Positions 6,180 to 12,115 of a stretch of DNA of 16,416 nucleotides are shown piece by piece. Position numbers and translations under genes: made by a program. The notes under the pieces were generated by a model. The model worked only from the letters and a program-made list of their open reading frames with translations. It did no database searches and was not told the DNA's origin. The DNA comes from Clostridiales bacterium. Its GTDB lineage: Bacteria; Bacillota; Clostridia; Oscillospirales; Oscillospiraceae. Numbering within the stretch: position 1 is the first letter of the stretch; each line of letters starts with the position of its first letter. The stretch spans positions 1 to 16,416 of the forward strand of contig DYBS01000029.1 in assembly GCA_019418525.1 (NCBI GenBank). Direction: 5' to 3'.

Positions 6180-6533
6180 GTGCCCTATGCCGATGTAAGA
6201 CAGATGCCCTTTTCCAAGCTCTATCCCCTACTGGTAAACAAGGCGGAGAAAAAAGGCCGTACCCGGGAAGAGGTCGACCAGGTCACCGCCTGGCTCACCG
6301 GATATCCCCCAGAGGACCTTGTCCGGCTGGAGCAGTCAGACACCAGCTACGGCGACTTTTTCCGCCACGCCCCCGCTATGAACCCTTACCGCACCCTCAT
6401 CACCGGCAAGGTATGCGGCATTCGGATCGAGGAGATCGAGGACCCGCTCCTGCGGGAAATCCGTTATCTGGACAAGCTGGTGGATGAACTGGCCAAGGGC
6501 AAATCTATGGAGCAGATCTTGAGAAAAGGATAA
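6180..6533 (+). CDS. DUF2200 family protein
   Basis: 117 aa, a nearly complete match in length and order to DUF2200: MPFSKLYPLLVNKAEKKGRT, EVDQVTAWLTGY, HAPAMNPYRTLITGKVCGIR and EIRYLDKLVDELAKGK. The family is small, soluble and of unknown function. The start is a GTG at 6180, chosen because GGGAGG (6166-6171) sits 8 bases upstream and the family begins close to the PFSKLYPL block. An open frame extends further upstream but overlaps the macro-domain gene out of frame. The gap to the macro gene is 4 bases and the ribosome site lies in that gene's last codons, so the two are coupled. Shared function is plausible but unproven. Confidence 0.87.
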   Translation: MPYADVRQMPFSKLYPLLVNKAEKKGRTREEVDQVTAWLTGYPPEDLVRLEQSDTSYGDFFRHAPAMNPYRTLITGKVCGIRIEEIEDPLLREIRYLDKLVDELAKGKSMEQILRKG

Positions 6534-6539
6534 CCTCTT

Positions 6540-6821
6540 ATGAAAAAGAATGTTATATATCGAGCGGCAGTCCTTTCAGCCGCTATCGGGCTAATCATAA
6601 TACTCGGCGTCATTTTTTCCGGGGCAGCGTATCCCGACATGCTCTTCCGCATCGGTACTCCTCTGGGCCTTGTATTCATTTTTGCAAGCGTCATACTGCT
6701 GTTTCTCAGCTGGCTTTTGGAAATACATAACGGGATCAAAGAAAAGCAATACCTTTGGGTGGCTGTCATCGTAGTTCTCGGCCTGATTGTAATTGTCAGA
6801 ACGCTGCTCCGGATCCGGTAG
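6540..6821 (+). CDS. Small membrane protein, three predicted helices
   Basis: 93 aa, strongly hydrophobic, family not recognised. Predicted helices lie at about 8-28 (AVLSAAIGLIIILGVIFSG), 39-60 (GTPLGLVFIFASVILLFLSW) and 71-88 (LWVAVIVVLGLIVIVRTL). Short basic or charged loops (EIHNGIKEK) separate them, and the ends are positively charged (MKKN at the start, LRIR at the end). It follows the DUF2200 gene by 6 bases, with an AAAGGA box overlapping that gene's end, so it is part of the macro-domain operon. It has lower GC than its neighbours, as often seen in hydrophobic genes. Function unknown. Confidence 0.72.
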   Translation: MKKNVIYRAAVLSAAIGLIIILGVIFSGAAYPDMLFRIGTPLGLVFIFASVILLFLSWLLEIHNGIKEKQYLWVAVIVVLGLIVIVRTLLRIR

Positions 6822-7287
6822 AGAAGAGATTCCATTCCGGGCTGAGCAAACTTGTCGCCTCTCAACGGAGCCCGGCGAGGCCCTTACCGTCCTCTTTGAC
6901 GACTGGAGCGTGGTGCTCCACGACCGGTTGAAAGTGGGGAAGGGGAAGCCCATCACCGACCGGGAGTCCTGCGTCCGGGGCTGCATCGCTCTGCTGGACG
7001 CCAGCCGCCGCTACTCGTCTCAGCGGATCAAAGAGATGATCCAGCGCCAGAACAGCATGTACGGCTGGGAAGTTCTCTCCCTAAGGGCCAATATCAACGC
7101 GGTGGAGACCGCCGGAAAGCTTGATATCACCTCCGACCGCGCGGTGAACTACCACTGCCACAGTGTGGGGACCCGGCTCAACTATGAGGTGGTAGGCCAG
7201 GCTGTGACTGCGGTCCGGTGCAGCGTCCCGCTGGACGAGCACTGGAAGGATGATATTGAGAAAGACTTCCGAACCCGGAAGAAATAA
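6793..7287 (+). CDS. Unrecognised reading frame without a credible start, possibly 5'-truncated
   Basis: The frame opens right after a TAA at 6790-6792. Its only early start candidate is a TTG at 6793 inside the membrane-protein gene, with no ribosome site; GTG codons at 6910 and 6913 are equally unsupported. From about residue 28 on, the sequence looks genuinely coding (GC-rich third positions, balanced composition): GEALTVLFDDWSVVLHDRLK, CVRGCIALLDASRRYSSQRI, NSMYGWEVLSLRANINAVET, HCHSVGTRLNYEVVGQAV. I recognise no family. The first 27 residues look unlike protein. The simplest reading is a gene that lost its 5' end where it now meets the membrane-protein gene. A strong terminator follows directly after the stop. 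Confidence 0.45.
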   Translation: MSERCSGSGREEIPFRAEQTCRLSTEPGEALTVLFDDWSVVLHDRLKVGKGKPITDRESCVRGCIALLDASRRYSSQRIKEMIQRQNSMYGWEVLSLRANINAVETAGKLDITSDRAVNYHCHSVGTRLNYEVVGQAVTAVRCSVPLDEHWKDDIEKDFRTRKK

Positions 7288-7328
7288 AAAAGGCCGATCT
7301 GCTTCCATGCCGCAGACCGGTCTTTTTT
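7286..7328. terminator. Bidirectional intrinsic terminator
   Basis: The left arm (7286-7302, six A then GGCCGATCTGC) pairs with the right arm (7312-7328, GCAGACCGGTC then six T), with two wobble-type mismatches and a loop of about 9 bases. The A/T tracts on both sides let it stop the plus-strand macro operon and the minus-strand phosphoesterase operon, which converge here. Confidence 0.85.
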
Positions 7329-7370
7329 CCTTCCGAACGTGTGGGAGCGGAACGTCCCCCTCCCCCGCCA

Positions 7371-7829
7371 TCACTTCATCTCATGGGGGATCGTGATCTT
7401 CTCCACCTGGATCTTCCCATCTGTGATCTCCGCCATCATCATGGTAATCTCCTGGTGAAAGCGCCGGGGACCGCAGGAGCCGGGGTTAAGCCACAAAAGG
7501 CCCCCCTTCTCCTCCTGCAGATACTTGTGGGTGTGGCCAAACACCACCACATCCACCCCGGAGAGGTTTTCCGGGACCTCTTTCCTGTTGTGGACCAGAT
7601 AAAAAACCACCCCGCCCAGCGTGACGGTGAGATCGTGGGGAATGTCCTCCGCCCACTCCTTGTCGTTGTTGCCGCGGACGACATAGAGCGGGGCGTACAG
7701 CCGCAACTCGTCCACAACGCTCGGTCTGTTGATGTCGCCGCCGTGGAGAATGACATCGGCGGTTTTCAGGTGCTCCGCCACCTCGGACCGCAGCAGGCCG
7801 TGGGTGTCGGAGAGAATCGCCAGTTTCAT
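7371..7829 (-). CDS. YfcE/MJ0936-family metallophosphoesterase
   Basis: 152 aa, the full length of a minimal calcineurin-type phosphoesterase. All metal-binding motifs are present: SDTHG (D8, H10), HGGD (D32), GNND (N55, D56), a lone His in YLVHN (H80), and GHTH (H99, H101). These hold a two-metal centre that hydrolyses phosphodiesters or phosphomonoesters. Characterised relatives act on artificial phosphodiesters or cyclic nucleotides; the true substrate here is not known. The protein is cytosolic with no signal peptide. It is the last gene of the six-gene minus-strand operon; its ATG overlaps the flavodoxin stop (ATGA, 7829-7826), and the shared terminator lies 40 bases downstream. Confidence 0.92.
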   Translation of the reverse strand: MKLAILSDTHGLLRSEVAEHLKTADVILHGGDINRPSVVDELRLYAPLYVVRGNNDKEWAEDIPHDLTVTLGGVVFYLVHNRKEVPENLSGVDVVVFGHTHKYLQEEKGGLLWLNPGSCGPRRFHQEITMMMAEITDGKIQVEKITIPHEMK

Positions 7830-8299
7830 GTGTTTCCTCCTAATCCACAGGAATATTTCTCTTGCATCTCCCGATAAAACCTGCGGGCATTCTCCAGGTC
7901 CCGCTCGTTCGGGTGCCCCTTGGCAATACCGCCCACCAGCTTGAAGGGGCCAAAGGTGTCATAGCCCTTGCAGCCAAACTCTCCCAGTACCGGACAGCCT
8001 TTCTCTCCGGCGATCTCTGTGAGCGCCTTTGCCCCGCTGCCCTTGGCTCCGCCGTAGGTATAGACCAAAAACACCGGCTTTCCCTGGGGCAGATACTGCC
8101 GGGCAAATTCCACCACGGCCTTCTGAACTTCAAAGCCGTAGATGCCCGAGGCAAAGCCGATGCAGTCATACTCTTCCAGCCGGACGGCCTGCCGGGCGGT
8201 CACATCGAGCAGCGAGATATCCCCCTCTCCTGCTATGGCTTCCAACACTTTCAGGGTGTTTCCGTGGTGGCGGGAGTAGTAGCAGATGGCCGTTCTCAT
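7826..8299 (-). CDS. Flavodoxin-family protein
   Basis: 157 aa, an FMN-binding flavodoxin fold. The phosphate-binding loop is YYSRHHGNTLKV at residues 7-18. The isoalloxazine loops are likely FASGIYGFEVQ (about 49-59) and VYTYGGAKGSGAKALTE (about 79-95). It resembles the flavodoxins that serve as low-potential one- or two-electron carriers in anaerobes, or flavodoxin-like reductases; the partner is not evident. It overlaps both neighbours by 4 bases: its start overlaps the end of the SDR gene and its end overlaps the phosphoesterase start. Tight coupling to an SDR suggests, without proving, a redox role shared with that enzyme. Confidence 0.9.
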   Translation of the reverse strand: MRTAICYYSRHHGNTLKVLEAIAGEGDISLLDVTARQAVRLEEYDCIGFASGIYGFEVQKAVVEFARQYLPQGKPVFLVYTYGGAKGSGAKALTEIAGEKGCPVLGEFGCKGYDTFGPFKLVGGIAKGHPNERDLENARRFYREMQEKYSCGLGGNT

Positions 8300-9009
8300 T
8301 GCTCCTTCCCTCCCAACGTCCAGCCGAAGTCATTATGGTAGATCATCTGGTGGGTCATCCCGCCGTCAATACAGATGTTCTCCCCGGTGAGAAATCCAGC
8401 CTTGTCGGAGCAGAGATAGAGCACCATGTTGGCGATGTTCAGGGGATTGCCTACCCGGCCGGCGGGCTGTTGAACGGCGTCGGGTCCCTCGTAGACGGTA
8501 TCGCTGGTATCGATCCAGCCGGGTGAGATGGAGTTCACCCGCACCCTGCCGCCGAGGCTCACCGCCAGGGCGTGCGTCAGGGCGGAGATGCCGCCCTTGG
8601 CCGCCGTATAGCTCTCGGTCTGGGGCTGGCTCATCCGGTCCCGGGAGGAGGAGATGTTCACGATCGCCGCCCCGGGCGCAAAATGAGGGGCAAACAGCTT
8701 GGTGAGGTAAAAGGGCGCGGTAACCCCCACCCGCAGGGCGTAGTTGAACTCCTCATAACTGCATGCGTCGATGCCCTTCATCAGAGGAAGGGCGTTGTTG
8801 ATCAAAAAATCCACATGGCCGTAGTCGGCAATAACCTTGGAGGCGAAATCCTCCAGGACGGCCTGGTCGGCCAGGTCGCCCACATAGTAATCGTTGGGCA
8901 GAAGGTCGATGACGCACACCTGAGCGCCCGCCTTGCGGAACTCCTCCGCGATGGCCCTGCCGATGCCCTTGGCGCCGCCGGTGACCACGGCAACTTTATG
9001 TTCAAACAT
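8296..9009 (-). CDS. Short-chain dehydrogenase/reductase (SDR)
   Basis: 237 aa, a classical SDR. The Rossmann motif TGGAKGIG lies at 10-17. An acidic D35 at the end of the second strand (VCVIDLL) favours NAD(H). The usual NNAG is NNAL (71-74). The catalytic triad is Ser121, Tyr134 and Lys138 (SYTAAKGG), followed by the RVNSISPGWIDT segment (about 157-168) and GENICIDGGM near the end. It oxidises an alcohol or reduces a ketone; the substrate cannot be read from sequence. Many similar Firmicutes proteins are annotated as 3-oxoacyl-ACP reductase, but there is no fatty-acid gene context here. The start is supported by GAGGAGG 7-9 bases upstream. It overlaps the flavodoxin gene by 4 bases. Confidence 0.92.
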   Translation of the reverse strand: MFEHKVAVVTGGAKGIGRAIAEEFRKAGAQVCVIDLLPNDYYVGDLADQAVLEDFASKVIADYGHVDFLINNALPLMKGIDACSYEEFNYALRVGVTAPFYLTKLFAPHFAPGAAIVNISSSRDRMSQPQTESYTAAKGGISALTHALAVSLGGRVRVNSISPGWIDTSDTVYEGPDAVQQPAGRVGNPLNIANMVLYLCSDKAGFLTGENICIDGGMTHQMIYHNDFGWTLGGKEQ

Positions 9010-9021
9010 AGTGTTTCCTCC

Positions 9022-9336
9022 TCAGTCCGCGTCCTCGTCTAGCGCCTCCACCAGAAAGCTCACTGGCCGGAAGCCATCGTTGCAGGAGAGCATGGCGGAT
9101 CTGGGATTTTTCATCCAGCCGTCATAAAAGTTTGCTCCGCCGTGGCTCAGGGCCAGCACAAAGGGCGAGAGGGTGTCCCATGCGCTCTGGCAGAAGCCCT
9201 CCGGGCGCTCCCAGCCGTTGGCGATAAAGACCTGCCCCACCTCCATGCCGCAGGCGTGGTCGATGGGGTTTTCATATCGGGCCATCAGGTCCTCATACCG
9301 GGTGATGCGCATGACGGTGATCTTACACTTTTTCAT
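9022..9336 (-). CDS. TIGR04076 family protein
   Basis: 104 aa, full length for TIGR04076, a small cytosolic family of unknown function. Conserved elements are the KKCKITVMR start, the C-G-M-E-V-G-Q-x-F segment around Cys29, the RPEGFCQSAWDTL block (Cys49), LALSHGG, and SCNDGFRPVSF (Cys85). The conserved cysteines suggest a metal or redox role, but none is established. The ATG at 9336 overlaps the deformylase stop by 4 bases (ATGA), and the SDR starts 12 bases downstream, so it sits inside the operon. An acidic tail (EALDEDAD) ends the protein. Confidence 0.85.
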   Translation of the reverse strand: MKKCKITVMRITRYEDLMARYENPIDHACGMEVGQVFIANGWERPEGFCQSAWDTLSPFVLALSHGGANFYDGWMKNPRSAMLSCNDGFRPVSFLVEALDEDAD

Positions 9337-9743
9337 ATGAGGATGCCCTCGCAGTGGTCGATCTCGTGCTGGATGATCTGGGCGGTCCAGCCGGTGAAGG
9401 TTTTCAGCCGCTCCTGGAACTTCTCATTCTGCCAGCGCACCTTGATGGACTGCCACCGTTTGGCCGGGCGGGTGCCGGTGAGGGAGAGGCAGCCCTCCTC
9501 CGCGTCATAGGCCCCGGATTTTTTGATGATCTCCGGATTGAACATGGCCATATAGCTGCCCTCGTTATCGAAGGCGATGATGCGCTTGTTCACACCGATC
9601 ATATTGGCCGCCATCCCCACACAGCCCTCTCTGTGGTGCTCCAATGTCTCCAGCAGGTCGGCAGCAACCTGGATATCATCCGGTGTGGCGGACTCCGCTT
9701 TCTGAGACAGAAACGTCTCATCTTTGCAAATCTCTCGGATCAT
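9333..9743 (-). CDS. Divergent peptide deformylase-like protein
   Basis: 136 aa, shorter than canonical deformylases (about 150-190 aa). The zinc/iron-binding motifs are intact: EGCLS (83-87, Cys85) and HEIDH (126-130, His126, Glu127, His130). The first motif, normally GxGxAAxQxG, reads GMAANMIG (43-50), so the usual active-site Gln is Met48 and the usual Pro is Asn47. Deformylases remove the formyl group from nascent N-terminal Met. The Gln-to-Met change makes the activity or substrate uncertain, and this is probably a secondary paralogue rather than the housekeeping enzyme. The ATG at 9743 is chosen over upstream options because GGAGAG precedes it and the family begins MIREI. It overlaps the Ada-like gene by 4 bases. 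Confidence 0.86.
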   Translation of the reverse strand: MIREICKDETFLSQKAESATPDDIQVAADLLETLEHHREGCVGMAANMIGVNKRIIAFDNEGSYMAMFNPEIIKKSGAYDAEEGCLSLTGTRPAKRWQSIKVRWQNEKFQERLKTFTGWTAQIIQHEIDHCEGILI

Positions 9744-10000
9744 ACTTGACTCTCCTTCTGTTCTTTCCACTTCTGGTATGCCTCTTTCATGCACACCGCG
9801 CATGGACGGTATCCAGCCGCAATCGCCGTCTCCTCGTCCGCAAAGAACACCCTGTATTTGACATAATGGCCCTTTGCAAGATAGCGCAGAGCGGAGGGGC
9901 AGTCCAATCTTCCATATATCTTCAGTTTTCTGTGTCCCCCAAACTTACCGGGTGTTTCACTGTTATAGGGGTTGCCATTTCGATCAATCAGTCGATACAT
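9740..10000 (-). CDS. Ada-type metal-binding domain protein, methyl-acceptor Cys absent
   Basis: 86 aa. It matches the N-terminal zinc module of Ada: GGHRKLKIYGRLDCPSA, YRVFFADEETAIAAGYRPC and AVC (Cys34, Cys67, Cys70). Ada has four cysteines here, and the first (Cys38 of E. coli Ada) accepts methyl groups from DNA phosphotriesters. The equivalent position here is Gly30. It therefore cannot act as a classical methyl acceptor, and the zinc would need another ligand or only three cysteines. No methyltransferase or HTH domain follows. The ATG at 10000 is supported by GGGGGAAA just upstream and by the position of the domain. It is the first gene of the operon. A DNA-binding or structural role is possible. 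Confidence 0.8.
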   Translation of the reverse strand: MYRLIDRNGNPYNSETPGKFGGHRKLKIYGRLDCPSALRYLAKGHYVKYRVFFADEETAIAAGYRPCAVCMKEAYQKWKEQKESQV

Positions 10001-10066
10001 CGATTTTCCCCCTTTTCCTCTATGATCGTTCCCATGCCAGCTCCGTCCTTCTGGAGCTCCACAGGC

Positions 10067-10075
10067 ATTATAGCA
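10067..10075 (-). promoter_or_regulatory. Extended -10 promoter of the Ada-like operon
   Basis: TATAAT (10072-10067) preceded by TGC, in a context that repeats 13 bases of the WYL-operon promoter. It overlaps the stop codon of the AraC-family gene and would start transcription near 10060, about 60 nt before the ATG at 10000. No -35 box is clear. Confidence 0.55.
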
Positions 10076-10934
10076 TAGCAGCGTCGGAAATACCACGAAG
10101 GCTCCGGCGGCGGAATGTGCCCGGCGGCATTCCCACAGCCTTAGTGAACACATGGATGAAGTAATTATAGTCGTGGTAGCCGCACTGCACCGCGATCTCC
10201 GAAAGCGACAGCTCCGGCCGCTCCTCCAGCAGCTCCCGGGCCAGCTTGACCCGCAGTGCCCGCACGTGTTCCGAGATGCCGCACCCGTAGAGCTGCCGGG
10301 CGATCTGGTAGAGCTGCGTTTTCCCGATCTGAAAGCGGCGGCAGAGATCCGCCGCCCTCACCCACTCGGTAAAGTGGGCCGAGAGATACTCGTCAATCTG
10401 GACCGCCAGATGGTCGCTCTGCAAGGTGGCCATCCGCTCCATCACCAGGTAGGAGGCCACCGCCAGCAAAATCTGAGTGGCGGAGCGCACATACTCCGGT
10501 TCCAGCCGCGGGCGCTCCCGGCTGGCCTGTTGGAGAGCCTCCAGGTCCAGAGGCAGGCCCTCACAGCAGCGGCGGATCTCCGCCCAGCCGCTCTCCCGGT
10601 CCGGGTAGGCATACACATGCCCGAAGAGGAGATAGCCCACCAGCACATCGTGGACAATCAGAGGCGTCACCGCCTCGGTGAGCCCCGCGTGGCAGCGGTA
10701 GATCTGGGTCTTGCGCTCCCGGGCCGCCCGCTCACAGGCGGCCTTGTCGCACTGGGCACAGGCCCGCTCCCCCGCCTCGCAGCTGCGGATGATTTGACAG
10801 AACGCCGGGATGTCCTCGGGATAGGAGCACAGCTCGTTCCGGTCCTCGTCAAAGACGGTAATTCGGATGCGGGAGAGCTGATAAAAGTCCTTTAGAAGGC
10901 TCTGGAGCTTATTTTGGTCAAACACAGAGATCAT
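10068..10934 (-). CDS. PocR-domain AraC-family transcriptional regulator
   Basis: 288 aa. Residues about 5-160 are a PocR ligand-binding domain, a PAS-like sensor with the characteristic cysteines: FCQIIRS, ERACAQCDKAACERA, IYRCHAGLTEAVTPLIVHD, GYLLFGHV. Residues about 185-280 are the two-helix-turn-helix AraC DNA-binding domain (ADLCRRFQIGKTQLYQIARQ; LSEIAVQCGYHDYNYFIHVF). PocR in Salmonella activates propanediol genes, and the domain is thought to bind small hydrocarbon or polyol ligands. Here it stands divergent to the sugar operon starting at 11101 and is its likely activator, sensing the sugar or an intermediate. The ATG at 10934 is chosen over a GTG at 10943 because GGGTGGGA lies just upstream of both and only the ATG is well spaced. 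Confidence 0.9.
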   Translation of the reverse strand: MISVFDQNKLQSLLKDFYQLSRIRITVFDEDRNELCSYPEDIPAFCQIIRSCEAGERACAQCDKAACERAARERKTQIYRCHAGLTEAVTPLIVHDVLVGYLLFGHVYAYPDRESGWAEIRRCCEGLPLDLEALQQASRERPRLEPEYVRSATQILLAVASYLVMERMATLQSDHLAVQIDEYLSAHFTEWVRAADLCRRFQIGKTQLYQIARQLYGCGISEHVRALRVKLARELLEERPELSLSEIAVQCGYHDYNYFIHVFTKAVGMPPGTFRRRSLRGISDAAML

Positions 10935-10973
10935 GGTTCCCACCCCGCAAACTGCACAAAATCTTACGCTGAA

Positions 10974-11001
10974 ATTGTACCACGCCTGCGAACAAAATCA
11001 A
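10974..11001 (-). promoter_or_regulatory. Promoter of the PocR/AraC regulator
   Basis: Minus strand: -35 TTGATT (11001-10996), a 16-bp spacer, -10 TACAAT (10979-10974). Transcription would start near 10967. It lies in the same intergenic region as the operon promoter, so a regulator bound between them could control both. Confidence 0.5.
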
Positions 11002-11022
11002 AGAAAAAAGAACGATCTTCCC

Positions 11023-11051
11023 TATACGTTCCCGGGAGGCCTTTCTATAAT
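11023..11051 (+). promoter_or_regulatory. Promoter of the sugar operon, weak -35
   Basis: A perfect -10 TATAAT lies at 11046-11051, but the position 17 bp upstream (TATACG, 11023-11028) is a poor -35. A good -10 with a poor -35 is typical of activator-dependent promoters and fits control by the divergent AraC-family protein. The leader is about 43 nt; the ribosome site AAGGGAGG is at 11085-11092. Confidence 0.6.
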
Positions 11052-11100
11052 AGAGGCAAGGAAGAAACCCCATCCGCTCACAGAAAGGGAGGAATGTCCG

Positions 11101-12084
11101 ATGGATGAACTGCTCCGGCAAGGATACTTGGGAAACCCCGCTCAGCTGGTGACGCTGCGCCGGGTAACGGTGAACGAGGGAACGGCAAAGGGGACCGAGC
11201 TCATCCAGGTCCACACCGCCGGTGGGCTGGCGCTGGACCTCCTGCCTGACGCGGGGCTGGACATCGGCCAGTGCCGCTACCGGGGCGTCAACATGAGCTG
11301 GATGAGCAAGAACGGCTACGACAGCCCCGCGGCTATCAGCTCCCATGAGGACGAATTCGTCCACACCTTCCCCGGCGGGCTCCTGTACACCTGCGGCCTG
11401 CGCTCGGCGGGCCCGGCCAACCGGGACGGCGGCGAGTGGCACCCCCTCCACGGGCGCTACCACTCCCTGGCTGCCGACCATATCTCCGCCCGGGTGGAAC
11501 AGGAAGAGATCGTCGTCCGGGGGACCGTCCGGGAGACCGCCCTCTTCGGCCCCGTGCTGGAGGTGGAGCGCACCATCCGCATCCCCGTCTTCGGCGCATC
11601 CGTCACCGTGGAGGACACGGTGACCAACCGCACCCCCCGGGACGAGGAGTTCATGCAGATCTACCACTGCAACTTCGGCTATCCGCTTCTCAGCGAACAG
11701 GCCAGGCTGATCTTGCCGCCGGAGCGGGAGACCATCCCCCGCACGGAATTCGCCAAAACCGGCCTGGGCCGGGAGTGTACCTTCGATCACCCCATCCCCG
11801 GCGAGGAGGAGCGGGTCTTTTTCCAGAAGATGAAGGGGGACTTCCGGGCCCGGCTGGAAAATCCCGACCTGGGGGTGGCCATGGACCTCACCTGGTCGGG
11901 CGACACGCTCCCCATCCTCTCCCAGTGGCGCAGCATGGCCAGCGGCGACTATGTCCTGGGCCTGGAACCCACCAACTGCTACATCATGGGCCGCCACGAC
12001 GAGCGGGAAAACGGCACCCTGCCGGTGCTGAACGCCTTCGAGAGCGTCCATCACATGGTAACCATCGCATTTGCGCAGCTCTAA
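11101..12084 (+). CDS. DUF4432-family aldose 1-epimerase-like protein
   Basis: 327 aa. The beta-sandwich fold of galactose mutarotase is indicated by GLALDLLPDAGLDIGQCRYR near the N-terminus, FPGGLLYTCGLRSAG and HGRYHSLAAD in the middle, IYHCNFGYPLL (about residues 183-193), and LGLEPTNCYIMGRHDER near the end. These match DUF4432 members, which resemble aldose epimerases and interconvert sugar anomers or act on related sugars; the specific sugar is unknown. The ATG at 11101 is chosen because AAGGGAGG lies 8 bases upstream; the open frame extends further upstream through the promoter and is not coding there. It is the first gene of the sugar operon, with the isomerase 31 bases downstream. It would supply the correct anomer for the isomerase. 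Confidence 0.87.
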   Translation: MDELLRQGYLGNPAQLVTLRRVTVNEGTAKGTELIQVHTAGGLALDLLPDAGLDIGQCRYRGVNMSWMSKNGYDSPAAISSHEDEFVHTFPGGLLYTCGLRSAGPANRDGGEWHPLHGRYHSLAADHISARVEQEEIVVRGTVRETALFGPVLEVERTIRIPVFGASVTVEDTVTNRTPRDEEFMQIYHCNFGYPLLSEQARLILPPERETIPRTEFAKTGLGRECTFDHPIPGEEERVFFQKMKGDFRARLENPDLGVAMDLTWSGDTLPILSQWRSMASGDYVLGLEPTNCYIMGRHDERENGTLPVLNAFESVHHMVTIAFAQL

Positions 12085-12115
12085 AATCCAAATGACCGGA
12101 AAAGGAGAGAGTAAC

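Noticed and set aside
10039..10058. AGCTCC/GGAGCT inverted repeat considered as a terminator of the AraC-family gene
   Set aside because: Only a 6-bp stem and no T tract on the minus strand; it may be chance or a leader structure.
10933..11100. N-terminal extension of the DUF4432 gene upstream of 11101
   Set aside because: It would run through the operon promoter and ribosome site; the ATG at 11101 has an AAGGGAGG box at ideal spacing.
11436..12095. 219-aa plus-strand frame inside the DUF4432 gene
   Set aside because: Pro/Arg/Gly-rich alternative frame of a real gene; no ribosome site.
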